A program made the position numbers and the translations under genes. DNA of 64,000 nt from positions 1,700,501 to 1,764,500 of the forward strand of contig NZ_CP123622.1 of NCBI RefSeq assembly GCF_029873255.1. The letters are read 5' to 3'. This document shows positions 47,251-56,350 of this stretch, one piece after another (the first letter of the stretch is position 1; each line of letters begins with the position of its first letter). The notes under the pieces were generated by a model. That model did not search any database and was not told the DNA's origin. It worked only from the letters and a program-made list of their open reading frames with translations. The stretch comes from Pigmentibacter sp. JX0631 (GTDB taxonomy: Bacteria; Bdellovibrionota_B; Oligoflexia; Silvanigrellales; Silvanigrellaceae).

Positions 47251-48315
47251 TCTTGTAAATTTAATTGGCCTGATATTTGCCTTTAATTTAGTTCTTTCAG
47301 CTTTTAAATATTCGCTAAGTCTTTCATTGAACTTAATATCCTGCAATTTATTTTTCCAAGTATTAAAATTTTTCTGGAATTCATTATCAGCAGTTAATTC
47401 CACTCCTAAATATTGAAAGTAAAACACAGAGCTACCTAATACAATAGGACCAATTATATCATTAACGTTTATATTCATGAGTTTAGTTCTTACTTGCTCA
47501 GGTAGTTCATGAATAGGCTTTGGAGGTAATAAGCCCCCTGTTTTTTCAACATCTGATGCCATGGAATATTGTTTAACTAACGCAGAGAAATCTGATTTTT
47601 CAGATATTTTTTCATTAACAATTTTAACTAATTTTGAACTTAAAATATCATCTTTTTCATTGTCAGGTATTTTTATCATTAAACTTCTAAGTTTTATAGT
47701 ACTTATTTGTTTAATACTTCCTGTTTGCTGTATATAAAAACTTTTTACTTCTTCTTCACTAACATTAACTAGAGGGGTAATTACTCTGGCAATTAAAGAT
47801 TGTTTTAAAATTTCAGTTTTAAATTCTTTTCTGTAGTCTTCTACTGTTTTTCCTGATTTTTCTAGTTGTTCCTTTAAATCTTCTTCAGAAAATCCTCTTT
47901 GTTTTAAAAATTCATTAATTCTTTGGGATAATTCATCTTCTGGGATATCAATACCAAGTTCAAGTGTTTTTGCTCGCAGAACTGTTTGATTTATTAATGA
48001 ATCCAATACCAGGTAAGCTTGTTGGGTAGACATATTACCACCCACTAAAAGACCATTTGGAAGAAGTTTTGTTTGTCCATTGGAAGCAATAAATATTGCC
48101 TGCTGCAAATCGCTAAGTAAAATAACTTGATCTGTTATTGTGGCTAGAATTCCATCGATTGTATTTGATTCAAATGGTTTATTTGGTGCAAGTGATGTAA
48201 TAGTTTGTGATGGAGTAGAATTTAAAGGACGAGTATTAGTTGATGTACAGGCATAAAACATGAAAATAGACTGCAATGATAAGGCAATAAAATGTTTTTT
48301 ATTAATGAATTTCAT
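47245..48315 (-). CDS. SurA/PpiC-like peptidyl-prolyl isomerase lipoprotein
   Basis: A 356-residue periplasmic folding factor. I start it at ATG 48315, five bases after GGGGA, not the TTG at 48327. The signal peptide ends in MFYAC, a lipobox. The N-terminal SurA-like chaperone part has ILATITDQVILLSDLQQAI, RISEFLKQRGFSEEDLKEQL-type helices and YRKEFKTEILKQSLIARVI. A parvulin-like domain follows, with FSALVKQYSMASDVEKTGGLLPPKPIHELPEQVRTKLMNINVNDIIGPI. It probably assists outer-membrane protein folding. Lipid anchoring is unlike E. coli SurA. Confidence 0.8.
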   Translation of the reverse strand: MKFINKKHFIALSLQSIFMFYACTSTNTRPLNSTPSQTITSLAPNKPFESNTIDGILATITDQVILLSDLQQAIFIASNGQTKLLPNGLLVGGNMSTQQAYLVLDSLINQTVLRAKTLELGIDIPEDELSQRINEFLKQRGFSEEDLKEQLEKSGKTVEDYRKEFKTEILKQSLIARVITPLVNVSEEEVKSFYIQQTGSIKQISTIKLRSLMIKIPDNEKDDILSSKLVKIVNEKISEKSDFSALVKQYSMASDVEKTGGLLPPKPIHELPEQVRTKLMNINVNDIIGPIVLGSSVFYFQYLGVELTADNEFQKNFNTWKNKLQDIKFNERLSEYLKAERTKLKANIRPIKFTRL

Positions 48316-48517
48316 GAAAATCCCCAAAAGAAAAGGCGTGTTGGAAAAACACTCCCAAGTATTTAGTTTCTTAAACTATTACATTAGAAAAAGCAAAGAA
48401 GAAGTAATTTTTAATTAAATACTTATGTATTAGTATTATAAAGTCTTTTAATATCATGCTTGTTTTATGTTTTTAAATTAAAAATTCATTTTATCCGATA
48501 TGTAATAGGAGGATGAA

Positions 48518-48970
48518 ATGAGGGTAAATGTTTTTTCTCCATTGTCTTATACTTGGGAGAAGTTTGCTGAACTACAGCATCAATATGCAATGTTAAGAAG
48601 ACGAAGAGATGTTAGGCATGCTGATATATTGTCTGAGCATAAGCTAAAAGAGATGTACGATGATAAAGCTACTTCTAAAGAAATAATAAGTAGAAATATT
48701 TTTAAAAATATTTACTTAAAAAAATTACTTCATAAAATAACAATAAAAAGAGAAATTATACGTGAGCTTAAAAGAATTAAATTTGAAAGAGAGTTTTTAG
48801 AAAATTTAAGAATTGTTGGAAATAAAATTAAGGAACATGTTAAAGATGTAAAATATATTCATAAAGTTTCTTTAGATAAATATATTCATCAAATGAGAAT
48901 AGAACAGGAAATTCATGTGCAAAAGGATTTAGAAAAAACTGTAGGCAGAAAAAAGCACGAGAAATTTTAA
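48518..48970 (+). CDS. Small basic helical protein, unknown
   Basis: A 150-residue protein that I do not recognise. It is rich in Lys, Arg, Glu and His with heptad-like spacing, so mostly helical or coiled coil, with no Cys, signal peptide or membrane segment. A strong AGGAGG lies before the ATG, which supports that it is a real, well-translated gene. It is a single gene between two minus-strand genes. A nucleic-acid-binding or structural role could be guessed from its charge only. Confidence 0.55.
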   Translation: MRVNVFSPLSYTWEKFAELQHQYAMLRRRRDVRHADILSEHKLKEMYDDKATSKEIISRNIFKNIYLKKLLHKITIKREIIRELKRIKFEREFLENLRIVGNKIKEHVKDVKYIHKVSLDKYIHQMRIEQEIHVQKDLEKTVGRKKHEKF

Positions 48971-48975
48971 TTTTA

Positions 48976-50907
48976 TTAAATTAATGAAGTATTATATAAA
49001 CTTTCAAGCTCTAAAAAATCGATCCATTCACCTTCACCTTTTCGATTATGTAACCAGTATGAAAAAAGTTCCATATCAGAACAAACGTCATCTGTGAAAA
49101 CAATAGGAGATAAAAGAGAATTTATTTCATCATAATAGTTTTCAAATAATCTAGTAAAATATCTAGAACTTTTTAGTCTTTCTGCTTGCTCAAAAGGTAA
49201 ACGGGTTTTCTTTGCAACTCTTCCATTAACAATGATTGCTATATCAAATTCTTTAAAATCATTATTTGAAATTAAACACAATCCTGATTTCGGTTTTAAG
49301 CCGACAATATTTTGGTTTATTTTTTCTTTGATATATTTAATTTGTCTTAGTAAGTTTAAATTTCTAAGCCATTTTGAAAAGTTTTTTATAGCTTTCGTTT
49401 TTTTACTAGATTTTTCAATGCGATAAATTTCTTCATCTATATTTCCATTTAATAAGGAAATAATAACTCTTAAATGAGAAAATCTTTCATGCATTGTGTA
49501 AGTATTGTATTCAAAAGGAAAGAAACTTATTAGTTCTAGTAATTCTGCTAGTGCTACTTTAGGTTGAGGAAAAGGGCCAAAGCAGTATCCAATTCCTTCT
49601 TTTAAGTGTCCTATTCTAACATGTGATTCATTGTCAGCATTACGAAGTCTTGATAATTTAAATTTTTCAGATTTATAAATAGAGGAAATTTTCCTAGTTC
49701 TAGTAATAGGAATTACACTTTCATCTTGTTCTCCAAAAGTAACATAAAGGTTACTATTGGTTTTATTTTCATGGATATATGTTTCATTATCATCAAAATC
49801 TTGAATATGTAATTCCCCTTGCTGAGGAATTAAAAAAGGAATTTTTTCAGGAAATACTTTTGAATATTCAACCATGTCATCAGGGATAAATATTTGTAAA
49901 AAGTTTTCACTTCGGCTTTGGCTTTTTCTAGGATCAATGGATAATGAAATTCGTTTTAATTCCTTTTTCTCTTGAATTAATGCTTCTAATAAACTAGCGC
50001 ATCTTTCAAACTTAAAGCCTGAAGCATCGACAACTATTTTATTCATTTCTTTATCTTGACCAATTTCAGTTAATAACTGTAATGATTTTTTTAAATTTTG
50101 GCTGGCTGTTAAATAAGAAATTTCATGATGAGAATTTAAAACAAAAAGAATACCAGGAGTTGTTGGTATATTTTCTACAATTGCAGGATTAATTCCCGGT
50201 CCTAATTTTCTTACAGTTTCTGCATCAGATTGTAACTTTAGAATATCATCACAAGATTTAAATCCATTTTTTTCACAAACTTCAATAATTTTCCAAAATA
50301 CGTTTGCTGTCATTTCGGCGTCTGCTAGAGCAGTATGAGCATCTAAAACAGGTATATTAAAATATTCAGCAACTCCTGATAAAGTTTTAGATGGAATTTC
50401 GTTCAAAATGTTTGTTACTAATATATGCGTACAGAAATAAAAATTTTTGAAATCTTCATTTTTAAATTCTCGCATATGATACGCTAAATAAGCTATATCA
50501 CCTTGAGCTCCATGTGCTACTATAATTGAATTTCCTACAAATTTGATGAAATCGTCAAATACATCTTTGATAGTAGGGGCTTTAGATACCATTTCATTAT
50601 TTATTTTTGTAATTTTTTGTACAATGCTTGGAATGTGCCTTTTTGGATTAATTAGCGTTTCAAAACGAGCGACTTCGACACCTTGGCTGTATTTTATAGC
50701 TCCGATTTCAATGATAGAACTATTATATGGATTTCCGCCAGTAGTTTCTAAATCAAAAAAAACAATGTCCATTTGTGAGGGCAAAAGATTTAACCACTGA
50801 GGTCTATTTGGATTACTAATGATTTCAGAGGGTAGAGAGGATTGGTCTCTCCTTGGTGGTTTGTAATTGAATTTAAATGGGCGATTGTTCTTATTTTGAA
50901 ATGTCAT
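48976..50907 (-). CDS. DnaQ-like 3'-5' exonuclease fused to a degenerate GIY-YIG (UvrC/Cho-like) module
   Basis: A 643-residue protein. Residues about 45-210 form a DEDDh exonuclease: FFDLETTGG with Asp52 and Glu54, AHGAQGDIAYL with Asp137, and DAHTALADAE with His191 and Asp196. From 251, PGILFVLNSHHEISYLTASQNLKKSLQLL aligns with the start of a GIY-YIG nuclease domain, but the motif is lost (GIY reads GIL, YIG reads YLT). Near 450, YCFGPFPQPKVALAELLELI follows the pattern of DnaQ-UvrC/Cho fusion proteins. The exonuclease looks active and the endonuclease looks dead. The role is probably DNA repair. Confidence 0.75.
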   Translation of the reverse strand: MTFQNKNNRPFKFNYKPPRRDQSSLPSEIISNPNRPQWLNLLPSQMDIVFFDLETTGGNPYNSSIIEIGAIKYSQGVEVARFETLINPKRHIPSIVQKITKINNEMVSKAPTIKDVFDDFIKFVGNSIIVAHGAQGDIAYLAYHMREFKNEDFKNFYFCTHILVTNILNEIPSKTLSGVAEYFNIPVLDAHTALADAEMTANVFWKIIEVCEKNGFKSCDDILKLQSDAETVRKLGPGINPAIVENIPTTPGILFVLNSHHEISYLTASQNLKKSLQLLTEIGQDKEMNKIVVDASGFKFERCASLLEALIQEKKELKRISLSIDPRKSQSRSENFLQIFIPDDMVEYSKVFPEKIPFLIPQQGELHIQDFDDNETYIHENKTNSNLYVTFGEQDESVIPITRTRKISSIYKSEKFKLSRLRNADNESHVRIGHLKEGIGYCFGPFPQPKVALAELLELISFFPFEYNTYTMHERFSHLRVIISLLNGNIDEEIYRIEKSSKKTKAIKNFSKWLRNLNLLRQIKYIKEKINQNIVGLKPKSGLCLISNNDFKEFDIAIIVNGRVAKKTRLPFEQAERLKSSRYFTRLFENYYDEINSLLSPIVFTDDVCSDMELFSYWLHNRKGEGEWIDFLELESLYNTSLI

Positions 50908-50967
50908 TTGATATCATTCCAGAGAATTTAATAATTATGTATATCGCTAAAAGCAAAATATAGCACT

Positions 50968-50998
50968 CAAGTGATATTATCTCCCATAATATCACTTG
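50968..50998. terminator. Hairpin at the end of the MBL-fold gene
   Basis: CAAGTGATATT (50968-50978) and AATATCACTTG (50988-50998) are an 11-bp perfect inverted repeat covering the stop codon of the minus-strand gene. No strong T-run follows, so it may be a terminator or an mRNA 3' stabiliser. Confidence 0.4.
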
Positions 50999-51933
50999 TC
51001 AGTCAATAACGTTTGTAATTGACTAATGTTCAGGGTTTGGTATTCAGCAGACAAAAAACTATTTTTGAAGATGGATTGAGCTTCAGTTAGGATTTTATTT
51101 TCGAGATATTCATCACTACTTGATGGATCGTGATGATAAATTGCATAATATTTTACATTAGAATTCTTAGCAATACTAGCACCAGCTTTGGCAGTAGAAT
51201 GCCCCCAACCAACAAAATTTTTATAGTTACTATCAGAATATGTAGTATCATAAATTAACAAATCGGCATTCTTTATAAATTTCTCTAATTCAAAGTCTTT
51301 TATGCTACCATGTTCGTGGTCAGAAGCGTAAACAACACAGTTTTTCTTATGAAAATCCCATACTTTATAAGCTAGAGCTTCTTGAGGGTGGTTTAGAGCT
51401 TGAATTTCAATCGAAATATTATCAATTTCTATTGATTTTAAATTATTTAATTCATGAAAAAATATTTTATTTAAAGCTGGTAATTGATAGAATTCTACAG
51501 GAAAAAAAGGGGCTGAAAAAAATTTTTGAAATATTTCCTTTAAAGATAGACCAAATTTTGCCTGTCCGTAGATATTGATAACGCAATCATTGCGGAAAAA
51601 AGGAATGAATTTTGTGAGGCCTATCATATGATCATAATGCATATGGCTCAGAAATAAATGAAATATTCTATCCCCTCGTAATAGGGCGTTTTCAGCGCAC
51701 TTTATAAGTCCAGTGCCAGCGTCTATAATGATGGCCTTAGAATCCTTATCATTAATAGATAAAACCTCAACGCAAGAGGTATTTCCTCCGTATTTCAGCA
51801 TTTTATCGTTGGGGATAGGAATGGTTCCTCTAGTACCCCAAAAAGTGACATACTGCTCATAGGTAATAGGAGTTTCTTTTGTTGTATTTCTGCTGTTAAT
51901 CTGATATTTGACCCTATTATGGACTTGGGCCAC
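50992..51933 (-). CDS. Metallo-beta-lactamase-fold hydrolase
   Basis: A 313-residue protein of the MBL superfamily. It begins with YVTFWGTRGTIPIPNDKMLKYGGNTSCVEV, the start seen in RNase Z-like and PhnP-like hydrolases, then IIIDAGTGL, the metal motif LFLSHMHYDHMIG (H-x-H-x-D-H), LNHPQEALAYKV and YASDHEHG with further ligands, and YAIYHHDPSSSD near the end. It is probably a cytosolic phosphodiesterase-type enzyme; the substrate is unknown. It sits upstream of the DnaQ-like gene on the same strand. Confidence 0.75.
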   Translation of the reverse strand: MAQVHNRVKYQINSRNTTKETPITYEQYVTFWGTRGTIPIPNDKMLKYGGNTSCVEVLSINDKDSKAIIIDAGTGLIKCAENALLRGDRIFHLFLSHMHYDHMIGLTKFIPFFRNDCVINIYGQAKFGLSLKEIFQKFFSAPFFPVEFYQLPALNKIFFHELNNLKSIEIDNISIEIQALNHPQEALAYKVWDFHKKNCVVYASDHEHGSIKDFELEKFIKNADLLIYDTTYSDSNYKNFVGWGHSTAKAGASIAKNSNVKYYAIYHHDPSSSDEYLENKILTEAQSIFKNSFLSAEYQTLNISQLQTLLTDK

Positions 51934-51986
51934 ATTTTCTCCTTCCTAAATCAATTATTACATGCTACGGCACAGAATGTTTGAAG

Positions 51987-52014
51987 TTGATACCTAGGCT
52001 TTCTGTCCTATTCT
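51987..52014 (+). promoter_or_regulatory. Possible sigma-70 promoter ahead of the 52103 gene
   Basis: TTGATA (51987-51992) and TATTCT (52009-52014) with 16-base spacing, about 90 bases before the start codon. The -35 is five of six and the -10 four of six to consensus. It would drive the unit that leads into mnmA-rnc-era. Confidence 0.35.
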
Positions 52015-52102
52015 AATAAAGATGTGATATCCACTTTATATTTAAATACTCTAAATATTAGACTGCCTGTTTCTCGGTATTTAGGTCAAGGAGTTGGAAA
52101 AA

Positions 52103-53938
52103 ATGTTCATGGTTTACACGCCAAAAAATTTGTCTGAAGAGATGGAGTCTTTAAGGCTTTCTCAGAATTCAAGCTCTTTACAGAAGATAACACCTCAATC
52201 TGCTTGGAAATTATTGGAACCAGAAAATCCCTTGGCTCCAGCTGTATTAGATGTAAACTGGCTTATAACTCAACCATTGTTACCATTTTTAGTTCAAGTT
52301 GCCCCAGCACATCTTATTTTTAGAAGCATTATGGTTCAAGGGATGGAAGATTCTCTAGAAGTTATAGAATGGATAAGAGGTGAGCAATTACAGAAGGTTC
52401 TAGATTTTGATCTTTGGCAATCTCCTTTAGAGCACAGTTCTGGAGAAATTTCTTTTGCGAGAGCTGTCTCATGGATTAGAGCTTGGCTCGAAATAGGCTC
52501 AAATTTTGCTGCAAAACGGTTTTTTGAATTAGACGAAGAAACTATTGTACTAGTTTTATCAAAGCTTTTTCAAATTGTCCCTGAGGGTGTTGGTATTATT
52601 TCTGAGGACATCCGTGAAAACTGGCTTAAAACTATGGATAATAGGTTTTATTTACAGATCAACGACGAAGATTCTGAAACTTATGAGATATTAAAGCCTT
52701 TTATTGACGATTTATACTCCTATAATCCTAGAATAGCGGCTTCTACTTTTGCGCATGCAGCCATGCTAATTAGGCAAGAATCCTTGGCTGATGGTTTAAA
52801 ATGGAAAGAAGCGAGATTATCCGATCAAGGATTTGTATCAAAAGAAGATGCGCTAGAAATATTAAAACCAAAAGATTTTCTTGAGTTAAAAAAATCATTA
52901 GCTTTTGAAATTGAGTTGGAAAAGAAAAAACAAGAAGTTTTAACAAAATATCCAAAGAAAACTTTAGATAGTGCAAATATAAACTATGACTCAGAAGTAA
53001 CAGATCAAGTAGTTCATTTTTTAGGTACTTTAGAACCAGAAGATGGTATACGCTATATGCAATTGGCTTTGGGAATGGATGAATTAAAAAAGATTTCAGG
53101 CTCAAGCAATATAGATCCTAGTTACTTTTATGAAGATGAAGACTTTATTGCTGAAACTGCAGAAAAAATTGTAAACTTATGTAATAAAATTTTAACTAAA
53201 ATTGAGTTTCATAAGGTTAACACAAAGCAGGCTTACGAAGCTTTACTTATAGAAGAAGTGTTTGCTTACATTGTAAAACAAAATATGCAACAAGCAATGC
53301 TATTAAAAGAAAGAATAGCTAGAACATCTAACGTAATTGTATCGGCTTTTATGCAAAATATTGATAATCAATCCATATCTTATGCTTTGCAAGTTGAAAG
53401 AGGAGCTTTGAACATTGGGCTACAATATATGCTACAAAATAAATCAGAATTTTCTGTTTTAGATGGGAAAATATTGCCAGATGTTGAATTAGCTGCTTAC
53501 TTTATAAGCACAGTAGGCCCTGAGTTCGTATTTCATTTGGGCTGGAACATGATTCATTCTATACCGAAAGAATTGAGTAAAGAAATTCTTTTTCTTGATG
53601 CAGCTCATGAAAATTTGAGAAATAAGTTAAAAACTATTCAAACAATTAAAATGTCTGATGGAACAGAGTTCTCTATTGGTCTTGATAAATTAGTAGAAAA
53701 GCATAGATTTGCTGATGTAAAAAAGTGGTTATCTAGTATTGAGGGACTTTTACCTATTGAAATATATTTAGTTCTTGAAGGTTTTTTTGATAGAGTTCCA
53801 ATGCTCTGTGAGTTAATTACTACAAAAACTAAATTTTCAAATAAACTATCACCTACAACAAAACCATTTGAAACTTTGCAAGAGATAAATATGGCTAAAG
53901 AATTTATTCAGAATATTGGTTATAATTTTGGGGTATGA
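52103..53938 (+). CDS. Unknown large cytosolic protein, DUF6178-like
   Basis: A 611-residue protein without signal peptide or membrane segment, largely helical. The stretch FVQVAPAHL-like FLVQVAPAHLIFRSIM, LWQSPLEHSSGEISFARAVSWIRAWLEIG and LKWKEARLSDQGFVSKEDALEIL is reminiscent of the uncharacterised deltaproteobacterial DUF6178 family; this is recalled, not checked. I start it at ATG 52103, nine bases after AAGGAG; the TTG at 52094 abuts the ribosome binding site. It is followed after nine bases by the unknown gene at 53948, then by mnmA-rnc-era. Function unknown. Confidence 0.6.
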   Translation: MFMVYTPKNLSEEMESLRLSQNSSSLQKITPQSAWKLLEPENPLAPAVLDVNWLITQPLLPFLVQVAPAHLIFRSIMVQGMEDSLEVIEWIRGEQLQKVLDFDLWQSPLEHSSGEISFARAVSWIRAWLEIGSNFAAKRFFELDEETIVLVLSKLFQIVPEGVGIISEDIRENWLKTMDNRFYLQINDEDSETYEILKPFIDDLYSYNPRIAASTFAHAAMLIRQESLADGLKWKEARLSDQGFVSKEDALEILKPKDFLELKKSLAFEIELEKKKQEVLTKYPKKTLDSANINYDSEVTDQVVHFLGTLEPEDGIRYMQLALGMDELKKISGSSNIDPSYFYEDEDFIAETAEKIVNLCNKILTKIEFHKVNTKQAYEALLIEEVFAYIVKQNMQQAMLLKERIARTSNVIVSAFMQNIDNQSISYALQVERGALNIGLQYMLQNKSEFSVLDGKILPDVELAAYFISTVGPEFVFHLGWNMIHSIPKELSKEILFLDAAHENLRNKLKTIQTIKMSDGTEFSIGLDKLVEKHRFADVKKWLSSIEGLLPIEIYLVLEGFFDRVPMLCELITTKTKFSNKLSPTTKPFETLQEINMAKEFIQNIGYNFGV

Positions 53939-53947
53939 AAAAAATAT

Positions 53948-54427
53948 ATGCAAAAACTATCTTATTTAGATGCATCAAAAACTAAACCAATTTGGGAAAT
54001 AGAAGAAAAATCTAGAATTGAAATTCTCTTAAATAAAAAGCATTCATTGTATCTTGAGAATGAAATATTTACTTTAGAAGCCGAAAAAACAAAGGAACAA
54101 ATTCAAATAAAAATGTCTTTAGATAAAAAAGATAATTCTTTTCATTATCCAATTGAATGTGTATATATAAAAGAATCATTTGATGAAAATGAGCAAGAAA
54201 TTGCTTTAAATATAATAGATTATTTAGATCTTTATTGGGGTAATTACTTTAATGAAGAAAGAAATGTTTTTATTCCTATCGATTGGAGTAAGCATGAATT
54301 TGAAGGAAAGTTTTTTTATTTAAGAGGATTTGTAAGAAATTTATCTTTAGAAAATGAGGCTGATGCTTTCTTAAAAAAGTATGGCCTTGGCGAATACGAC
54401 ATACATTCAATAACTTCTGAGACGTAA
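53948..54427 (+). CDS. Unknown acidic protein upstream of mnmA
   Basis: A 159-residue protein that I do not recognise. It has a beta-rich first half (SRIEILLNKKHSLYLENEIFTLEAEKTKEQIQIKM) and a helical, aromatic-rich second half (ALNIIDYLDLYWGNYFNEE). No catalytic motif, signal or membrane segment is visible. It is nine bases behind the DUF6178-like gene and one base ahead of mnmA, so it belongs to the same operon and may act with the larger protein. Confidence 0.55.
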   Translation: MQKLSYLDASKTKPIWEIEEKSRIEILLNKKHSLYLENEIFTLEAEKTKEQIQIKMSLDKKDNSFHYPIECVYIKESFDENEQEIALNIIDYLDLYWGNYFNEERNVFIPIDWSKHEFEGKFFYLRGFVRNLSLENEADAFLKKYGLGEYDIHSITSET

Positions 54428-54428
54428 T

Positions 54429-55523
54429 ATGAAAAAAAGAGTTCTTGTCGCAATGTCAGGTGGCGTTGATAGTTCAGTAGCAGCAGCTTTATTAGTTGAA
54501 AAAGGATATGATGTTATTGGGGTAACAATGCAATTATGGGATTATTCTCTGAATGAAACCAGTTGTGATCCGAATAGTAAATTTGATACATGCTGCAGCT
54601 TAGATGATGTTGCAGATGCAAGAATGGTAGCTCATAAATTGGGTATTCCTTTTTATGTTTTTGATTATCAAGATGACTTTAAAGAAAATGTAGTTGATTA
54701 TTTTACCGATGAGTATCTTAAAGGTAGAACACCAAATCCATGTGTTGCATGTAATACTTTTCTTAAATTTGACCATTTATTGGATAGAGCACAACGCTTA
54801 GGATGTGATTACGTTGCAACAGGACATTATGCGAAAATTGTTTATGACGATGCATATGATCAATATAAATTATTAAAAGGCCTTGATTCTCATAAAGATC
54901 AAAGTTATTTTTTATACTCTATGACTCAAGAAAGACTAGCAAAAGTATTATTTCCATTAGGTGAATTAACAAAGCCAGAGGTTCGGGTCATTGCTGAAAA
55001 ATATGGTTTGATAAATGCTTCAAAAAAAGAAAGCATGGAAATTTGTTTTATTCCAAATAATGATTATGCAAAGTTTATTGCAAATAGAGTCCAAGAATCT
55101 GATTTGATTAAAGGCTGTATTAAACATGAGGATGGTCAAATACTTAGCGATCATGATGGGATACATCAATTTACAGTAGGGCAAAGAAAAGGATTGAAAA
55201 TTTCTTATCCTAGTCCTCTTTATGTTACCCGGATTGATTCTGAGACTGGGACAGTTTTTGTAGGTGAAGAAAAGTATCTTTATCGTACAGGTTTTTCATT
55301 CAAAAAATTTCATTCAATTCGAAATTTGCGAAACGAATCACAATATGAAGTAAAAATTCGCTATCGTTCTACGCCCTGTCCTGCTATAATAGATATGAGC
55401 TCTGATAAAGTTACTTTAAAATTTATATCTCCTCAAAAATCTGTAACACCGGGTCAAATTGCTGTTCTATACAAGGATGATGAAGTTCTTGGTGGTGGAT
55501 TTATTGATAAGGTTTTTGAGTAA
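54429..55523 (+). CDS. mnmA: tRNA-specific 2-thiouridylase MnmA
   Basis: Thiolates U34 of Lys, Glu and Gln tRNAs using sulfur passed from a cysteine desulfurase. The 364-residue protein has the PP-loop MSGGVDSSVAAALL near residue 9, GRTPNPCVACNTFLKF with the first catalytic Cys, ATGHYAKI, SHKDQSYFLYSMTQE and KKESMEICFIPNNDY with the second catalytic Cys. Its stop shares one base with the rnc start (TAATG), so translation is coupled. Confidence 0.97.
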   Translation: MKKRVLVAMSGGVDSSVAAALLVEKGYDVIGVTMQLWDYSLNETSCDPNSKFDTCCSLDDVADARMVAHKLGIPFYVFDYQDDFKENVVDYFTDEYLKGRTPNPCVACNTFLKFDHLLDRAQRLGCDYVATGHYAKIVYDDAYDQYKLLKGLDSHKDQSYFLYSMTQERLAKVLFPLGELTKPEVRVIAEKYGLINASKKESMEICFIPNNDYAKFIANRVQESDLIKGCIKHEDGQILSDHDGIHQFTVGQRKGLKISYPSPLYVTRIDSETGTVFVGEEKYLYRTGFSFKKFHSIRNLRNESQYEVKIRYRSTPCPAIIDMSSDKVTLKFISPQKSVTPGQIAVLYKDDEVLGGGFIDKVFE

Positions 55524-56350
55524 TGTTAGAGAAGCGTCTCTCCTTATTAAAAATTCATTTGCGTGAGTTTAACTTTAATAAGTTAAGTAAAGTGTTTCCG
55601 CAAATTGAAGCAAATATTGACAAATTAGGTGAAATTCAAGGCCATCGTTATGTCGACAAGAAATTAGCTGCTATTTCTTTAGTTCATCGTTCATCGTTAG
55701 TTTATTGGCCTAATGATAAATCAGGAATTTTTTCAAATGAAAGACTTGAATTTCTAGGGGACGCTTTTTTAAGTTTCTTTATAGCTTCAGAAGCAATGAT
55801 TCAGCACAAATCGCTACAAGAGGGCGATTTATCAAGATTAAGAGCAGCTATTGTTGGAACAGAAAATTTAGCTTCAAAAAGTCGAGACCTTGGTGTAGGT
55901 GATTGTCTCCTAGTAGGAAAAGCTGAAATGAACTCTAATCCTCAAAGAAGAGACAACGTTTTAGCTGATGCTTTTGAATCAATTACAGCTGCTCTTTTGT
56001 TGGATGCTGGTGAGGAAAAGGTTCATTCTTGGTTATTAAAAGTATTTGCAGAAGATATTGAGGAAGGTCCCAATATCCTGCTAAAATTCGATGCTAAAAG
56101 TAAATTACAGCAGTGGACTCAGGGGATTATCGGAGTACCTCCAGTTTATAAAACCATTGGTACTGAAGGAACGCCCCAAGAGACGTTTTTCATTGTAGCT
56201 GCCTTTATTGGGAATACTGAAATTGGTCGGGCTGTAGCGGCTAGCAAAAGGGAAGCAAGTAAAAAAGTGGCTGAAAATATCGTTAATAAAATTGAAACTG
56301 GAAAATTAACAAAAGAAATGGTTATAAGTTTTTTTGGAAGGGAAAAATGA
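55523..56350 (+). CDS. rnc: Ribonuclease III
   Basis: Double-strand RNA endonuclease for rRNA and mRNA processing. The signature FSNERLEFLGDAFLSFFIASE and LADAFESITAALLLDAG carry the four acidic metal ligands. The C-terminal double-stranded RNA-binding domain follows from about 195 (DAKSKLQQWTQGIIGVPPVYKTI...GRAVAASKREASKKVAENI). At 275 residues it is about 45 longer than the E. coli enzyme, with an extended N-terminus. It overlaps both mnmA (1 base) and era (4 bases). Confidence 0.96.
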   Translation: MLEKRLSLLKIHLREFNFNKLSKVFPQIEANIDKLGEIQGHRYVDKKLAAISLVHRSSLVYWPNDKSGIFSNERLEFLGDAFLSFFIASEAMIQHKSLQEGDLSRLRAAIVGTENLASKSRDLGVGDCLLVGKAEMNSNPQRRDNVLADAFESITAALLLDAGEEKVHSWLLKVFAEDIEEGPNILLKFDAKSKLQQWTQGIIGVPPVYKTIGTEGTPQETFFIVAAFIGNTEIGRAVAASKREASKKVAENIVNKIETGKLTKEMVISFFGREK

